Part shown: piece by piece, positions 51,173-59,245 of the stretch
Numbering within the stretch: position 1 is the stretch's first letter
How the letters are laid out: each line of letters starts with the position of its first letter
Assembly (NCBI GenBank): GCA_045657465.1
Contig: JAZOTD010000036.1
Location: 1-59,527, forward strand
Source: RGIG1681 sp045657465
Lineage (GTDB): Bacteria; Bacillota; Clostridia; Christensenellales; UBA1242
DNA length: 59,527 bases
Direction of reading: 5' to 3'
Position numbers and translations under genes: made by a program
Notes under the pieces: generated by a model
Seen by the model: the letters and a program-made list of their open reading frames with translations, nothing else
Told to the model about the DNA's origin: nothing
The model's database searches: none

Positions 51173-52170
51173 TATTTGTTATTATCTTTAACAATGTTTT
51201 GAATTGACAAAAATCTTTTTTCAAATGTTGGTTTCTTGTTAACCTGGTCAATTGTTCTGTTAATCACAACAGTTCGTGGTTTCATAACCGGCGTTCTAAT
51301 AAAACCAGACTCCAATAGCTCAACTTTTGATTGTTTTTGAGCGTCTTCAATCTCTTTCATCTTTGAGTCTTCGCCATAAGTCTTAAGCTCTTCATCATCT
51401 TTTTCAGACATCAAATCAGCCATAATGTCTTTAAGTGAAACATTTGGATTAAGTGCTTCATCAAAGTCAAACATGCTATCTTCTGTTTGTGGGATTGCAG
51501 ATTTAACACCGCCACTAGTTGGAGCCACATAGAATATATCATTGAGTTTATCTTCAACCTCTCCACGTTCTTTAACCTTGTTTTCAACCTTTTTGCCAAG
51601 CCCAAGGTCAGCAACAATGCTTTGTTCACTCTTTCTAGGACGTCCGCGTTTTCTGTTTACACTTGAACCAATCTTTTGAGCAAATTCCATTTTTAGTCTA
51701 TCAAATCTTGAATTTGCATCAACTGGCTGATTTTCATCAACAATAGGCTTGTTAGAAATAAACGCCCTGTCTTTCTTTGTGATAGCAGCATTTGCTTCAA
51801 GCTTGTTGCAAACATCATAAAGCTCTGTTTCAAACAAGGTTAAATTGTCAGCAAAGTCCATAAGTTCCGCTCTAACAAACTCATTTAAAACTTTTTTGCA
51901 AATCACTTCAAATTCGTCTTTTGATGCGTTTAGCTTTTTGCAAGTACCTAAAATATCATCAATAAGAATCTCTTTTAAGTACTTAATTTTTCTTTCATAC
52001 AAAACCAAAGCTCTAGCAGTGGCTTTTTCACGTTCTTTGTATTCTGCAATAATTTTCTTATCGCGAAGTCTTTCTTTTTCTAGTTTTGCAAGTTTGTCAC
52101 TTGTTTCAACTGCAGAAATTTCTTTCTTCATAATTTCTTCAATCGACTCACTTTTTGACTTTTTGTTCAT
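51172..52170 (-). CDS. Coiled-coil protein with AT-hook-like motif
   Basis: I do not recognise this 332-residue cytosolic protein. Residues about 20-75 are a charged coiled coil (DKLAKLEKERLRDKKIIAEY and on), followed by helices to about 150. At about residues 171-181 it has KRGRPRKSE, the GRP core with flanking basics of an AT-hook, which binds the minor groove of AT-rich DNA. The C-terminal half is acidic and low in complexity, with a basic end. In the AT-rich genome here, a nucleoid or regulatory role is possible. It overlaps the end of lgt by 23 nt and is probably co-transcribed with it. No ribosome binding site is clear within the overlap. Confidence 0.72.
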   Translation of the reverse strand: MNKKSKSESIEEIMKKEISAVETSDKLAKLEKERLRDKKIIAEYKEREKATARALVLYERKIKYLKEILIDDILGTCKKLNASKDEFEVICKKVLNEFVRAELMDFADNLTLFETELYDVCNKLEANAAITKKDRAFISNKPIVDENQPVDANSRFDRLKMEFAQKIGSSVNRKRGRPRKSEQSIVADLGLGKKVENKVKERGEVEDKLNDIFYVAPTSGGVKSAIPQTEDSMFDFDEALNPNVSLKDIMADLMSEKDDEELKTYGEDSKMKEIEDAQKQSKVELLESGFIRTPVMKPRTVVINRTIDQVNKKPTFEKRFLSIQNIVKDNNK

Positions 52171-52954
52171 ACCCTACTTCCTTAGATTTTTTGGTTTTAT
52201 AAATGGTGTAAATCAGCATTGCCACACCACCAACAATCATAATAATACTACACACTTGAGATATTGGCAAACCAGCAAGCTTTAAAATATATTTTTCTGC
52301 ACGGAGCGGTTCAAGAATGGTTCGCACAATTCCATAATAAATCAAATATGCACTCGTAACATATCCACTTTTGTTGGTTTTTAAGAATAATATTGCTAAA
52401 ATCACAAAACCAATCATATTTAAAACAAATTCATAGAAGAATAATGCCTGATAGAACACACCATCAATAGCAACAGCAAATGGAAATGTTGCCCATTTTG
52501 AAGACGCATCAACAACCTGTCCATACACTTCACTATTAAAGTAGTTTCCCCATCTGCCAATCGCTTGGGCCAAAATCAAAACCACCGTGAGTGTGTCAAA
52601 ATAACGAAGCATATCCTTTTCTTTTTTGAGCAGCAAAAACACAAGCAATCCAAGTCCACCACCTATAACCGCACCAATAATGCTCATGCCGCCGCTTCTA
52701 AAATCAAAAAATTCAGCAATGCTCATGCTTGAATCAAAAAGCACCGCAAAAAGTCTCGCACACAAAATGCCAGTCGGCAAAATAACAAGCGCAATGTTAA
52801 GTGGCATGTCTGTGTTATATTTTCTAAGCTTGCACAAAAATGTTGCAACCGCCACAGCAACCACAATTGAAAGGCTTATGATGATGCCATACCAATAAAC
52901 ATCAAATTTTCCTATTGTAAATGCGACACCTTTAACCGCTAACAAATAATTCAT
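52148..52954 (-). CDS. lgt: Prolipoprotein diacylglyceryl transferase
   Basis: Lgt attaches diacylglycerol to the lipobox Cys of prolipoproteins, such as the ones at 1-529 and 14971-15987. This 268-residue protein has seven or so transmembrane helices and the Lgt signature GRWGNYFNSEVYG (about 136-148). The segment aligned to E. coli His103 reads GGMSIIGAVIGG, with Ile where E. coli has His and many Firmicutes have His or Tyr. The start is the ATG at 52954; an earlier in-frame TTG lies across the promoter. There is no Shine-Dalgarno sequence, and the consensus promoter puts transcript start at the ATG. Confidence 0.93.
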   Translation of the reverse strand: MNYLLAVKGVAFTIGKFDVYWYGIIISLSIVVAVAVATFLCKLRKYNTDMPLNIALVILPTGILCARLFAVLFDSSMSIAEFFDFRSGGMSIIGAVIGGGLGLLVFLLLKKEKDMLRYFDTLTVVLILAQAIGRWGNYFNSEVYGQVVDASSKWATFPFAVAIDGVFYQALFFYEFVLNMIGFVILAILFLKTNKSGYVTSAYLIYYGIVRTILEPLRAEKYILKLAGLPISQVCSIIMIVGGVAMLIYTIYKTKKSKEVGYEQKVKK

Positions 52955-52960
52955 ATAACT

Positions 52961-52989
52961 ATTATATTTCTCAAAAAAAATATTGTCAA
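52961..52989 (-). promoter_or_regulatory. lgt promoter, giving a leaderless mRNA
   Basis: On the minus strand: TTGACA, a 17-nt spacer, TATAAT (perfect consensus), then 6 nt to the lgt ATG. Confidence 0.85.
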
Positions 52990-53007
52990 GGTTAAAAAAT
53001 GACAATA

Positions 53008-53038
53008 GAAAAAACCTATGAAATTCATAGGTTTTTTC
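53008..53038 (-). terminator. Terminator of the 877-residue gene
   Basis: Palindrome GAAAAAACCTATGAA/TTCATAGGTTTTTTC, 28 nt after the stop codon and directly before the lgt promoter. Confidence 0.85.
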
Positions 53039-53065
53039 AAGGGTTGTTTATATTATTTTGGTTAA

Positions 53066-55699
53066 TTAGTTTCCATAAACAGGAGCATTTGGATCGTTAG
53101 AAGATGAACCTTGTCCATTTTCTAAATCTCCAGTTTGTCCTTTATAATAATTGATTGCATCTTCAAGTGTTCCATTTTGATATGTATCTTCATGATAAAG
53201 TTGAAGAATAATACTTTCCATATCACCAACTTGTCCTTGAAGTGTTGCAAGTTCAGAAATTGCTTCAGTAAGTTCTGATTGAGCAGCACTCAAAGCTTGC
53301 TCAAGTTCTGTAATTCTAGCACCGCTTTCAGCAACAATTTTATTATACTCAGCGAGCAATGTGTTGTAATCTTCAACAGCTTTGTTATATCTTGCTTCAA
53401 GACCAGCATAAGCTTCACTTGCAGCGATTGCATCATTAATAATTTTTTGTTCAAGTTCTGCAATCTTTGCATCTTTTGACTTGATAGTTTCTTCAAGTTC
53501 TGCAATTTTTGCAGTGTTTGCTTTGTCAGTTGCTTCAAGTTCTGCGATTGCTGCAGCCTTTTCAGAGTTTGCAGCTTCAAGTTCTGCAATTTGATTTTGA
53601 GCTTCAGCATAAAGGCCACCAATTCTTTGAACTTCAGCATTTGCTTCATCAAGATCAGTTTGAAGCTTGGTAATTGTTTGATTTGCTTCAGCCAAATCTT
53701 GTTTTAATTCTTCATTTTCAGTTTTAAGACCACTGTTTTCTGCTTGAAGACCTGAAACAAGACCTTCAGCTGAAACAAACGAATCAACAACTTCTTGAAG
53801 TTTTTCTCCAAACATGTTTGCAGTTTCATCTTCAATAGCAAGAAGGTTATCAATTGAGAGTTGAATGTTATATTTTTCAGTTTCACTCAATTTTCCATCT
53901 TCAACAGCTTCTTGAAGCATTTGCATTGCAGAAGCCATATTTTCATCATAAGAATCCCCAAGATTTTGGTAAGCAACAAACAAATCACTATATGTTTTTG
54001 CAGATTCATAAGTAGCATTCATAAATGTTGTTGAACTAAATTCACCTTCAAAATCATCTGCCTTATATTCATCAATTTTTGCTTCGATTGCAGTTTTTTC
54101 TTCTTCTGTCAAATTTTCATAAACAACAACAGTTTTATCTGGTTCAAACTCATTTGGAACATAATAAGAACGTTTCATGCTTTCATCAACTAAATTTTTA
54201 AAATCTTCATATTGTGCAATTTCAACTTTTTGTTTAGCATCGCTGAGCATAGCTGTTTTTGCAATTCTTTCACCAGCTTTCTCTGTTTCAGATTCTGCAG
54301 GAATAGCTTTTGCCAACTCACTATATTCAGCATATGTGAATTTTCCGTCATCTGTTGCAACTTTGATATCTTCAGCAAATCTTACAATTCTAGGACTAGA
54401 ATCGTTATCAACTGCGGTTGTTTGTTTATTTGAATTCTTTCCAATAGCGAAACCAGTAATTCCTAAAACAATAGCCAAACCAAGCGCAATTGCACCAGTA
54501 ACAAATTTTCCAACAGTTTTATTTGTATTAATTGAGCTAATTACTCTGTTAGCTTCATTTGTAATATATGCATTTACATCAGCAACACCAGCGCTAACTG
54601 CTGAATCAGTATGTGCATTTACATCAGCAACAACTCTGCTAGCTTCAACTGTAACACGTCTATCTAATCTTTCACCAATTTGTCTAAGTTCACCAATTGT
54701 TCTTCCAGCAGCATGTCCAACGGCTCTAGTGATACGTTTTCCATCTTTGCCAACTTCTTCTCTAACGCTGTCAATACCAGCCAATATGCCTGATTCAGCA
54801 CCATAGATATGGTCTGTTAATGTGATAACAGCATTTGTAACAGCTCCTGTAAGGTTTCCAAGTTTTTGATTTGTCACTTGTTGAGAAGCCTTAATTCCTT
54901 TAACAGTTGTTTCAATTGAACCAACTTGAGCTCCCAAAGTTTCGAAACCACCGGCAACACCAGCTCTAATTTGCGCAATTTCTGCAACCATACCCATAAG
55001 AGCATTTCTTTCATCAGGTTTGAGACCAGCTTCATCAATCTTAGACATCAAAGCAACAAATCCAGCGTCAACTTTCTCAAGATCGGCAATTCTTTTATTT
55101 CTTTCTTTGATGATTTCACTTAAACGTGAGTTTCTTTCTCTTTCTCTAACAGTTGCACCATTAGCTTCGGTTAAGTTTCCTCTAAGTCCAGAAACTGAAG
55201 CACCAAGACCAAGGTAGCTTGTTACGATTGAAACATAACTCATACCCTTTTCTTTGCCAAGTGTAAGTGGAAGATTTGCGATTTCTGCTTCAATATCTTT
55301 GTCATTTGAAATTGCTTCAGCGATTTTTGTTTGGCCATCACCAAATCTATCTTGAGCTAAAACAGCAGCAAGATATGCTGGGTAGTCAGCATCATTAACA
55401 CTAACTTTTTTCTTTGAACCATCTGCTAAATAAAGATTTTCTAAACGAGAAAAATATTGGTCAATTAATTCCACTTCATAACGAGGACTAGAATCAATTC
55501 TACCTGTTCTTACATTTAAGCCCTTCACACTGTCAACATATCTCTTAGCAGCTTTAAGTGCATTGAGATCAGTTTCTGCGTTTGGTCCAGTAAAATTAGC
55601 CTTTCCGTCTAAAATCTTCTTTACGCTTTCTTGACCGAGCAATCTCTTAAGTCCATGATATTGAACTAAAAATTTGATTACATCTTTGTTTTTTGCCAT
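53066..55699 (-). CDS. Large single-span membrane protein with external coiled coil
   Basis: I do not recognise this 877-residue protein. The first 390 residues are helical and lack a signal peptide, so they should be cytosolic. A transmembrane helix follows at about 395-418 (FVTGAIALGLAIVLGITGFAIG). The C-terminal 460 residues would be outside and end in a long coiled coil (about 640-830) with repeated IAELEA-type heptads, then a Gln/Gly/Asn-rich end. The cytosolic part has Val/Ala/Ile-rich helices with repeated 'VREEVG...GRTIGELRQIGERL' text, somewhat like receptor signalling helices. The start is placed at the ATG after GGGAG (11 nt spacing). Two promoters drive it. Confidence 0.78.
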   Translation of the reverse strand: MAKNKDVIKFLVQYHGLKRLLGQESVKKILDGKANFTGPNAETDLNALKAAKRYVDSVKGLNVRTGRIDSSPRYEVELIDQYFSRLENLYLADGSKKKVSVNDADYPAYLAAVLAQDRFGDGQTKIAEAISNDKDIEAEIANLPLTLGKEKGMSYVSIVTSYLGLGASVSGLRGNLTEANGATVRERERNSRLSEIIKERNKRIADLEKVDAGFVALMSKIDEAGLKPDERNALMGMVAEIAQIRAGVAGGFETLGAQVGSIETTVKGIKASQQVTNQKLGNLTGAVTNAVITLTDHIYGAESGILAGIDSVREEVGKDGKRITRAVGHAAGRTIGELRQIGERLDRRVTVEASRVVADVNAHTDSAVSAGVADVNAYITNEANRVISSINTNKTVGKFVTGAIALGLAIVLGITGFAIGKNSNKQTTAVDNDSSPRIVRFAEDIKVATDDGKFTYAEYSELAKAIPAESETEKAGERIAKTAMLSDAKQKVEIAQYEDFKNLVDESMKRSYYVPNEFEPDKTVVVYENLTEEEKTAIEAKIDEYKADDFEGEFSSTTFMNATYESAKTYSDLFVAYQNLGDSYDENMASAMQMLQEAVEDGKLSETEKYNIQLSIDNLLAIEDETANMFGEKLQEVVDSFVSAEGLVSGLQAENSGLKTENEELKQDLAEANQTITKLQTDLDEANAEVQRIGGLYAEAQNQIAELEAANSEKAAAIAELEATDKANTAKIAELEETIKSKDAKIAELEQKIINDAIAASEAYAGLEARYNKAVEDYNTLLAEYNKIVAESGARITELEQALSAAQSELTEAISELATLQGQVGDMESIILQLYHEDTYQNGTLEDAINYYKGQTGDLENGQGSSSNDPNAPVYGN

Positions 55700-55743
55700 A
55701 TTATAAACAACTCCCTTAATATAAATTTCGAGTCTACATGAGA

Positions 55744-55772
55744 ATTTTAGCATGGTATACTTTAAAAATCAA
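55744..55772 (-). promoter_or_regulatory. Proximal promoter of the 877-residue gene
   Basis: On the minus strand: TTGATT, a 17-nt spacer, TAAAAT. Confidence 0.6.
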
Positions 55773-55850
55773 TACCCACTTTAAAATTTATGCTCTGTGA
55801 CCGTCAAAAATACTAGCAAAATATGTCAATATAAAAAGGATATCGACATA

Positions 55851-55868
55851 AACCATATTTCTATGGTT
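55851..55868 (-). other. GAAA-capped hairpin at the 5' end of the leader RNA
   Basis: The minus-strand RNA reads AACCAUA-GAAA-UAUGGUU: a 7-bp stem with a GNRA tetraloop, at the very start of the transcript from the distal promoter. It could protect the long leader (about 170 nt) from decay. The rest of the 55754-55982 gap holds only the two promoters and AT-rich DNA. Confidence 0.45.
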
Positions 55869-55874
55869 GCGAAT

Positions 55875-55903
55875 ATTTTACCATTTTTCGCCTTTTTTGT
55901 CAA
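55875..55903 (-). promoter_or_regulatory. Distal promoter of the 877-residue gene
   Basis: On the minus strand: TTGACA, a 17-nt spacer, TAAAAT. Confidence 0.75.
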
Positions 55904-55982
55904 TACCCTTTTTAAAAATAAATGTAATACAATTATAACTTTATAATGTTTTTAATTAATAACCTTGCATTTTTAATGAAAT

Positions 55983-56627
55983 TTACTCATAAGTATCAAT
56001 AATTTCACAAGTTTCAGCATCTAAAACTTCTTTGCATACTCGTTTTATCAAATCAAAATCAAAACCTTTTCGTGCAAGCGATGCTATCATTTTTTGATAC
56101 ATTCCTTCCCTAGTCATGTCTTTGCCTTTTGCGTAGTTTTTTGCATGTTTTAAACACAAATTATATTCATTTTCATTATCAGTGTTTTGCAAAATAGATA
56201 ACTTCGCAGTTTCTACATCAACACCCTTCGATTTTAACTTATTTTCAAGCATTCTTCTTGAATATTTACTATTTTGACTCGCAAATTGTTTTGAAAACAA
56301 CTCATCGTCAACATAATGATATTCTTCAAGCTTTTCAATAGCCTTGTTTATAACAGCCTTTTCATATCCCTTTTTTAAAAGTTTTTCAAACAACTCTTTT
56401 TTTGTGTGCATTCTAAGTCCCAAATATTCGCTGGCTTTTTCAAATGCCATTTTGACTTCACTTTCAAAAATTGCTTCTTGAAGTTTGTTTTCATCAATTT
56501 CTTTTCCTATTTTTAATCCAAAAACCACTGCCGTTTCTTTGTGAAGCCCACAAAAAAAAGCATCGTCAACAAAAATATTGACGCGCTTTTTGTTTTTTTG
56601 ATCTTCAATTTTGGTAACAACCGCCAC
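55983..56627 (-). CDS. recX: RecA regulator RecX
   Basis: RecX modulates RecA filaments during recombination and SOS. The 214-residue protein has the RecX three-helix repeats: the YLGLRMHTKKELFEKLLKKGYEKAVINKAIEKLEEYHYVDDELFSKQF block (about 68-117) is the family core, followed by RRMLENKLKSKGVD and a third repeat near the end (IASLARKGFDFDLIKRV). It starts with GTG six bases after AGGAG, three bases after the IMPACT-family stop codon, so the two form an operon. RecA itself is not in the window. Confidence 0.93.
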   Translation of the reverse strand: MAVVTKIEDQKNKKRVNIFVDDAFFCGLHKETAVVFGLKIGKEIDENKLQEAIFESEVKMAFEKASEYLGLRMHTKKELFEKLLKKGYEKAVINKAIEKLEEYHYVDDELFSKQFASQNSKYSRRMLENKLKSKGVDVETAKLSILQNTDNENEYNLCLKHAKNYAKGKDMTREGMYQKMIASLARKGFDFDLIKRVCKEVLDAETCEIIDTYE

Positions 56628-56630
56628 TTT

Positions 56631-57341
56631 CTACTCCTGTTCACCAGCTTTGTATGGAAATTTATAGAAACCTGTTCCATACTTGTTAATTGCCCCTGCA
56701 CCACGAGTTTTAGCTCTAATACTTGCAATAAGTTTTTCAGATGCCTTAACAGGCACAGCAATTTTCATAATAGGCATTGCTTCATCGTTTTTCTGCTCAA
56801 TGATATACACATTTGATTCAGTAAACAATTTGTTTACAGCACCATAGTTTTGATAAGATACTTTAATTTCAACTTCGTTGCAGAACACCATTTTAAACTT
56901 CTTTGCTTCGTTTAAAACGCCTGCAGCAACAGCATTATACACTCTAGTAAGTCTGCTCTTTCCTAGTTCAATTCCACCAAAATATCTAACAACCGCAACA
57001 AGTGTGTTTGTCACATGCATTTGCTTGATAGCTTCAAAGATTGGAGCACCTGCTGAACCCGCTGGTTCACCATCATCATTATTTTTAGCAACATTATATG
57101 TTTCACCTAAAACATATGCATAACAAACATGTTTTGCGTTTTTGTTGCTTTTTTTCAAGTTTCCAATAATCTCATGAACATCTTCATCACTTTCAACATG
57201 AAAAGCCATAGCAATGAATCTTGATTTTTTCATTACCATTTCAACAACAGCCATTTCTTCAACCGAAATATAGTCATTTTTTATTTCTTGTTTTTCTTTA
57301 CCTTCTTCTTCGTAGATGGTGTCAACACTAACATATCCCAT
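56631..57341 (-). CDS. YigZ/IMPACT-family protein
   Basis: The 236-residue protein has the IMPACT-family signature NNDDGEPAGSAGAPIFEAI (about 103-121) and VVRYFGGIELGKSRLTRVY. Eukaryotic IMPACT regulates Gcn2; bacterial YigZ/YvyE members are of uncertain function, perhaps linked to ribosomes or peptidases. The start is the ATG at 57341 after GGAG; an earlier in-frame start would add 15 residues of unlike, hydrophobic text. It is the first gene of the pair with recX. Confidence 0.92.
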   Translation of the reverse strand: MGYVSVDTIYEEEGKEKQEIKNDYISVEEMAVVEMVMKKSRFIAMAFHVESDEDVHEIIGNLKKSNKNAKHVCYAYVLGETYNVAKNNDDGEPAGSAGAPIFEAIKQMHVTNTLVAVVRYFGGIELGKSRLTRVYNAVAAGVLNEAKKFKMVFCNEVEIKVSYQNYGAVNKLFTESNVYIIEQKNDEAMPIMKIAVPVKASEKLIASIRAKTRGAGAINKYGTGFYKFPYKAGEQE

Positions 57342-57436
57342 GAAAAAAATCTCCAAGACATTATTTTTACAAATTAAATATAACACAAAAAATCAAAAAA
57401 TCAAAATAGATATGGTGATTTTGCATAAATTAATAA

Positions 57437-57466
57437 TTGCATTTTGTAAAATTAGTGTGCTATACT
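57437..57466 (+). promoter_or_regulatory. Promoter of the Fe-S scaffold/GGGtGRT operon
   Basis: TTGCAT, an 18-nt spacer, TATACT with an extended TGC before it. Confidence 0.65.
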
Positions 57467-57505
57467 TTCATCGTGCTAAAAATAGCAAATTTTATGAGGT
57501 GAACT

Positions 57506-58198
57506 ATGAATATTTCAAAACATGTAGAAAACATGTGCCCCGTAGCAAAGGGTGCAGCACACAAATCGGCTCCAATTCCTGAAGAAGGCATGTGGATCAC
57601 AGCCAAAGAAATCAAAGACATTTCAGGTCTTACCCACGGTGTAGGCAGATGCGCTCCACAACAAGGCGCTTGCAAACTCACACTTAACGTAAAGAACGGA
57701 ATCATTGAAGAAGCTTTGGTTGAAACAATCGGTTGCAGTGGAATGACCCACTCAGCAGCAATGGCATCAGAAATTTTGCCAGGAAAAACAATTTTAGAAG
57801 CATTAAACACAGACCTTGTTTGTGACGCAATCAACGTTGCAATGCGTGAACTCTTCCTTCAAATTGTTTATGGAAGAACACAATCAGCATTCTCTGATGA
57901 CGGTCTTGAAATCGGTGCAGGCATGGACGACCTTGGAAAAGGTCTTTGCTCACAAGTCGGCACAAGCTATTCAACAAGACTTAAAGGTTCAAGATATCTT
58001 CAAATGGCTGAAGGATATATCACAAAACTCGCTCTTGACAAAAACAATGAAATCATCGGTTATGAATTCGTTAATATGGGCAAAATGATGGAAGCAATCA
58101 AAAACGGCACTCCAGCAGAACAAGCTCTTAAAGACAACCTTAAAACATATGGCAGATATAGCGAAGCCGTAAGCTATATTGACCCAAGAAAGGAGTAA
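57506..58198 (+). CDS. NifU-like iron-sulfur cluster scaffold protein
   Basis: This 230-residue protein is the IscU/NifU-N-like scaffold of the type that sits next to GGGtGRT genes in anaerobes. Candidate cluster-ligand cysteines lie at MCPVAKG (Cys11), GRCAPQQGACKL (about 49-57), TIGCSGMTHSAA (about 76) and GLCSQVG (about 148). GCSGMTHSAA is the best match to the G-C-x-x-x-x-A-S segment of IscU. Which proteins receive the cluster is unknown. It starts with ATG after GAGGTGA. The GGGtGRT gene follows after 3 nt, and the two almost certainly act together. Confidence 0.88.
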   Translation: MNISKHVENMCPVAKGAAHKSAPIPEEGMWITAKEIKDISGLTHGVGRCAPQQGACKLTLNVKNGIIEEALVETIGCSGMTHSAAMASEILPGKTILEALNTDLVCDAINVAMRELFLQIVYGRTQSAFSDDGLEIGAGMDDLGKGLCSQVGTSYSTRLKGSRYLQMAEGYITKLALDKNNEIIGYEFVNMGKMMEAIKNGTPAEQALKDNLKTYGRYSEAVSYIDPRKE

Positions 58199-58201
58199 GT
58201 T

Positions 58202-59200
58202 ATGGTAAATTTTGAAGGTAAAGAAAAGAGAGAGGCATCTATCAACGAATGCCTTAAAAAATACGACATCAAAAGTTTAGAAGAAGCAAAAGAAATCTGC
58301 ACAAACGCAGGCATCGATGTTGAATCAATCGTAAAAGGCATTCAACCAATCTGCTTCGAAAACGCTGTTTGGGCATACACACTTGGCACTGCCCTAGCAA
58401 TCAAACAAAACGTTGCAACTGCTGAAGAAGCTGGCAAATGGATCGGCGTTGGTCTTCAAGCATTCTGCGTTCCTGGTTCTGTAGCAGACCACAGAAAAGT
58501 AGGTCTTGGTCACGGAAACCTTGCATCAATGCTTTTAAATGAAAAAACAAAATGCTTCTGCTTCTTAGCAGGACACGAAAGCTTTGCAGCAGCTGAAGGT
58601 GCTATCGGCATTGCAACAACTGCAAACAAAGTTAGAAAAGAACCACTACAAGTTATCTTGAACGGACTTGGAAAAGATGCTGCATACATCATTTCAAGAA
58701 TCAATGGTTTCACATATGTTAAAACAGAATATGATTATTCAACCGACAAACTCAATGTTGTTGAAACAAGAGCATTCTCTGACGGACCAAGAAGCAAAGT
58801 TAGATGCTATGGTGCAGATGACGTAAGTGAAGGCGTCGCAATCATGATGCATGAAAAAGTTGACGTTTCAATCACAGGCAACTCAACAAACCCAACCAGA
58901 TTCCAACACCCAGTAGCGGGCACATACAAAAAGGTTTGCACAGAAACTGGCAAGGACTACTTCTCTGTTGCATCTGGCGGTGGCACAGGCAGAACACTTC
59001 ACCCAGACAACGTAGCAGCAGGTCCTGCAAGCTATGGCATGACAGACACTATGGGAAGAATGCACTCTGATGCACAATTCGCAGGTTCTTCATCAGTTCC
59101 AGCACACGTTGACATGATGGGTCTTATTGGTATGGGCAACAACCCAATGGTTGGTGCATCTGTTGCACTTGCAGTTGCTGTTGGCTCAAGAACAAAATAA
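58202..59200 (+). CDS. GGGtGRT family protein
   Basis: The 332-residue protein carries the motif SGGGTGRTLHPDN (about residues 257-269), which gives the family its name. Other conserved segments are GIQPICFENAVWAYTLGTALAI, GLGHGNLASMLLNEKTKCFCFLAGHESFAAAEGAIG and AGSSSVPAHVDMMGLIGMGNNPMVGASVALAVAV at the end. The glycine-rich motifs suggest cofactor or phosphate binding. The biochemical role is not established; constant pairing with the NifU-like scaffold suggests Fe-S dependence. It starts with ATG after AAGGAG, inside the end of the scaffold gene. The operon ends in a strong hairpin. Confidence 0.93.
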   Translation: MVNFEGKEKREASINECLKKYDIKSLEEAKEICTNAGIDVESIVKGIQPICFENAVWAYTLGTALAIKQNVATAEEAGKWIGVGLQAFCVPGSVADHRKVGLGHGNLASMLLNEKTKCFCFLAGHESFAAAEGAIGIATTANKVRKEPLQVILNGLGKDAAYIISRINGFTYVKTEYDYSTDKLNVVETRAFSDGPRSKVRCYGADDVSEGVAIMMHEKVDVSITGNSTNPTRFQHPVAGTYKKVCTETGKDYFSVASGGGTGRTLHPDNVAAGPASYGMTDTMGRMHSDAQFAGSSSVPAHVDMMGLIGMGNNPMVGASVALAVAVGSRTK

Positions 59201-59218
59201 GAAAATTTAAACAAAACA

Positions 59219-59244
59219 AAAAGATAGGCACTCGCCTATCTTTT
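59219..59244. terminator. Bidirectional terminator at the right end
   Basis: Stem AAAAGATAGGC/GCCTATCTTTT with a 4-nt loop and T runs on both sides, between the GGGtGRT gene and the convergent gene at the edge. Confidence 0.88.
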
Positions 59245-59245
59245 T

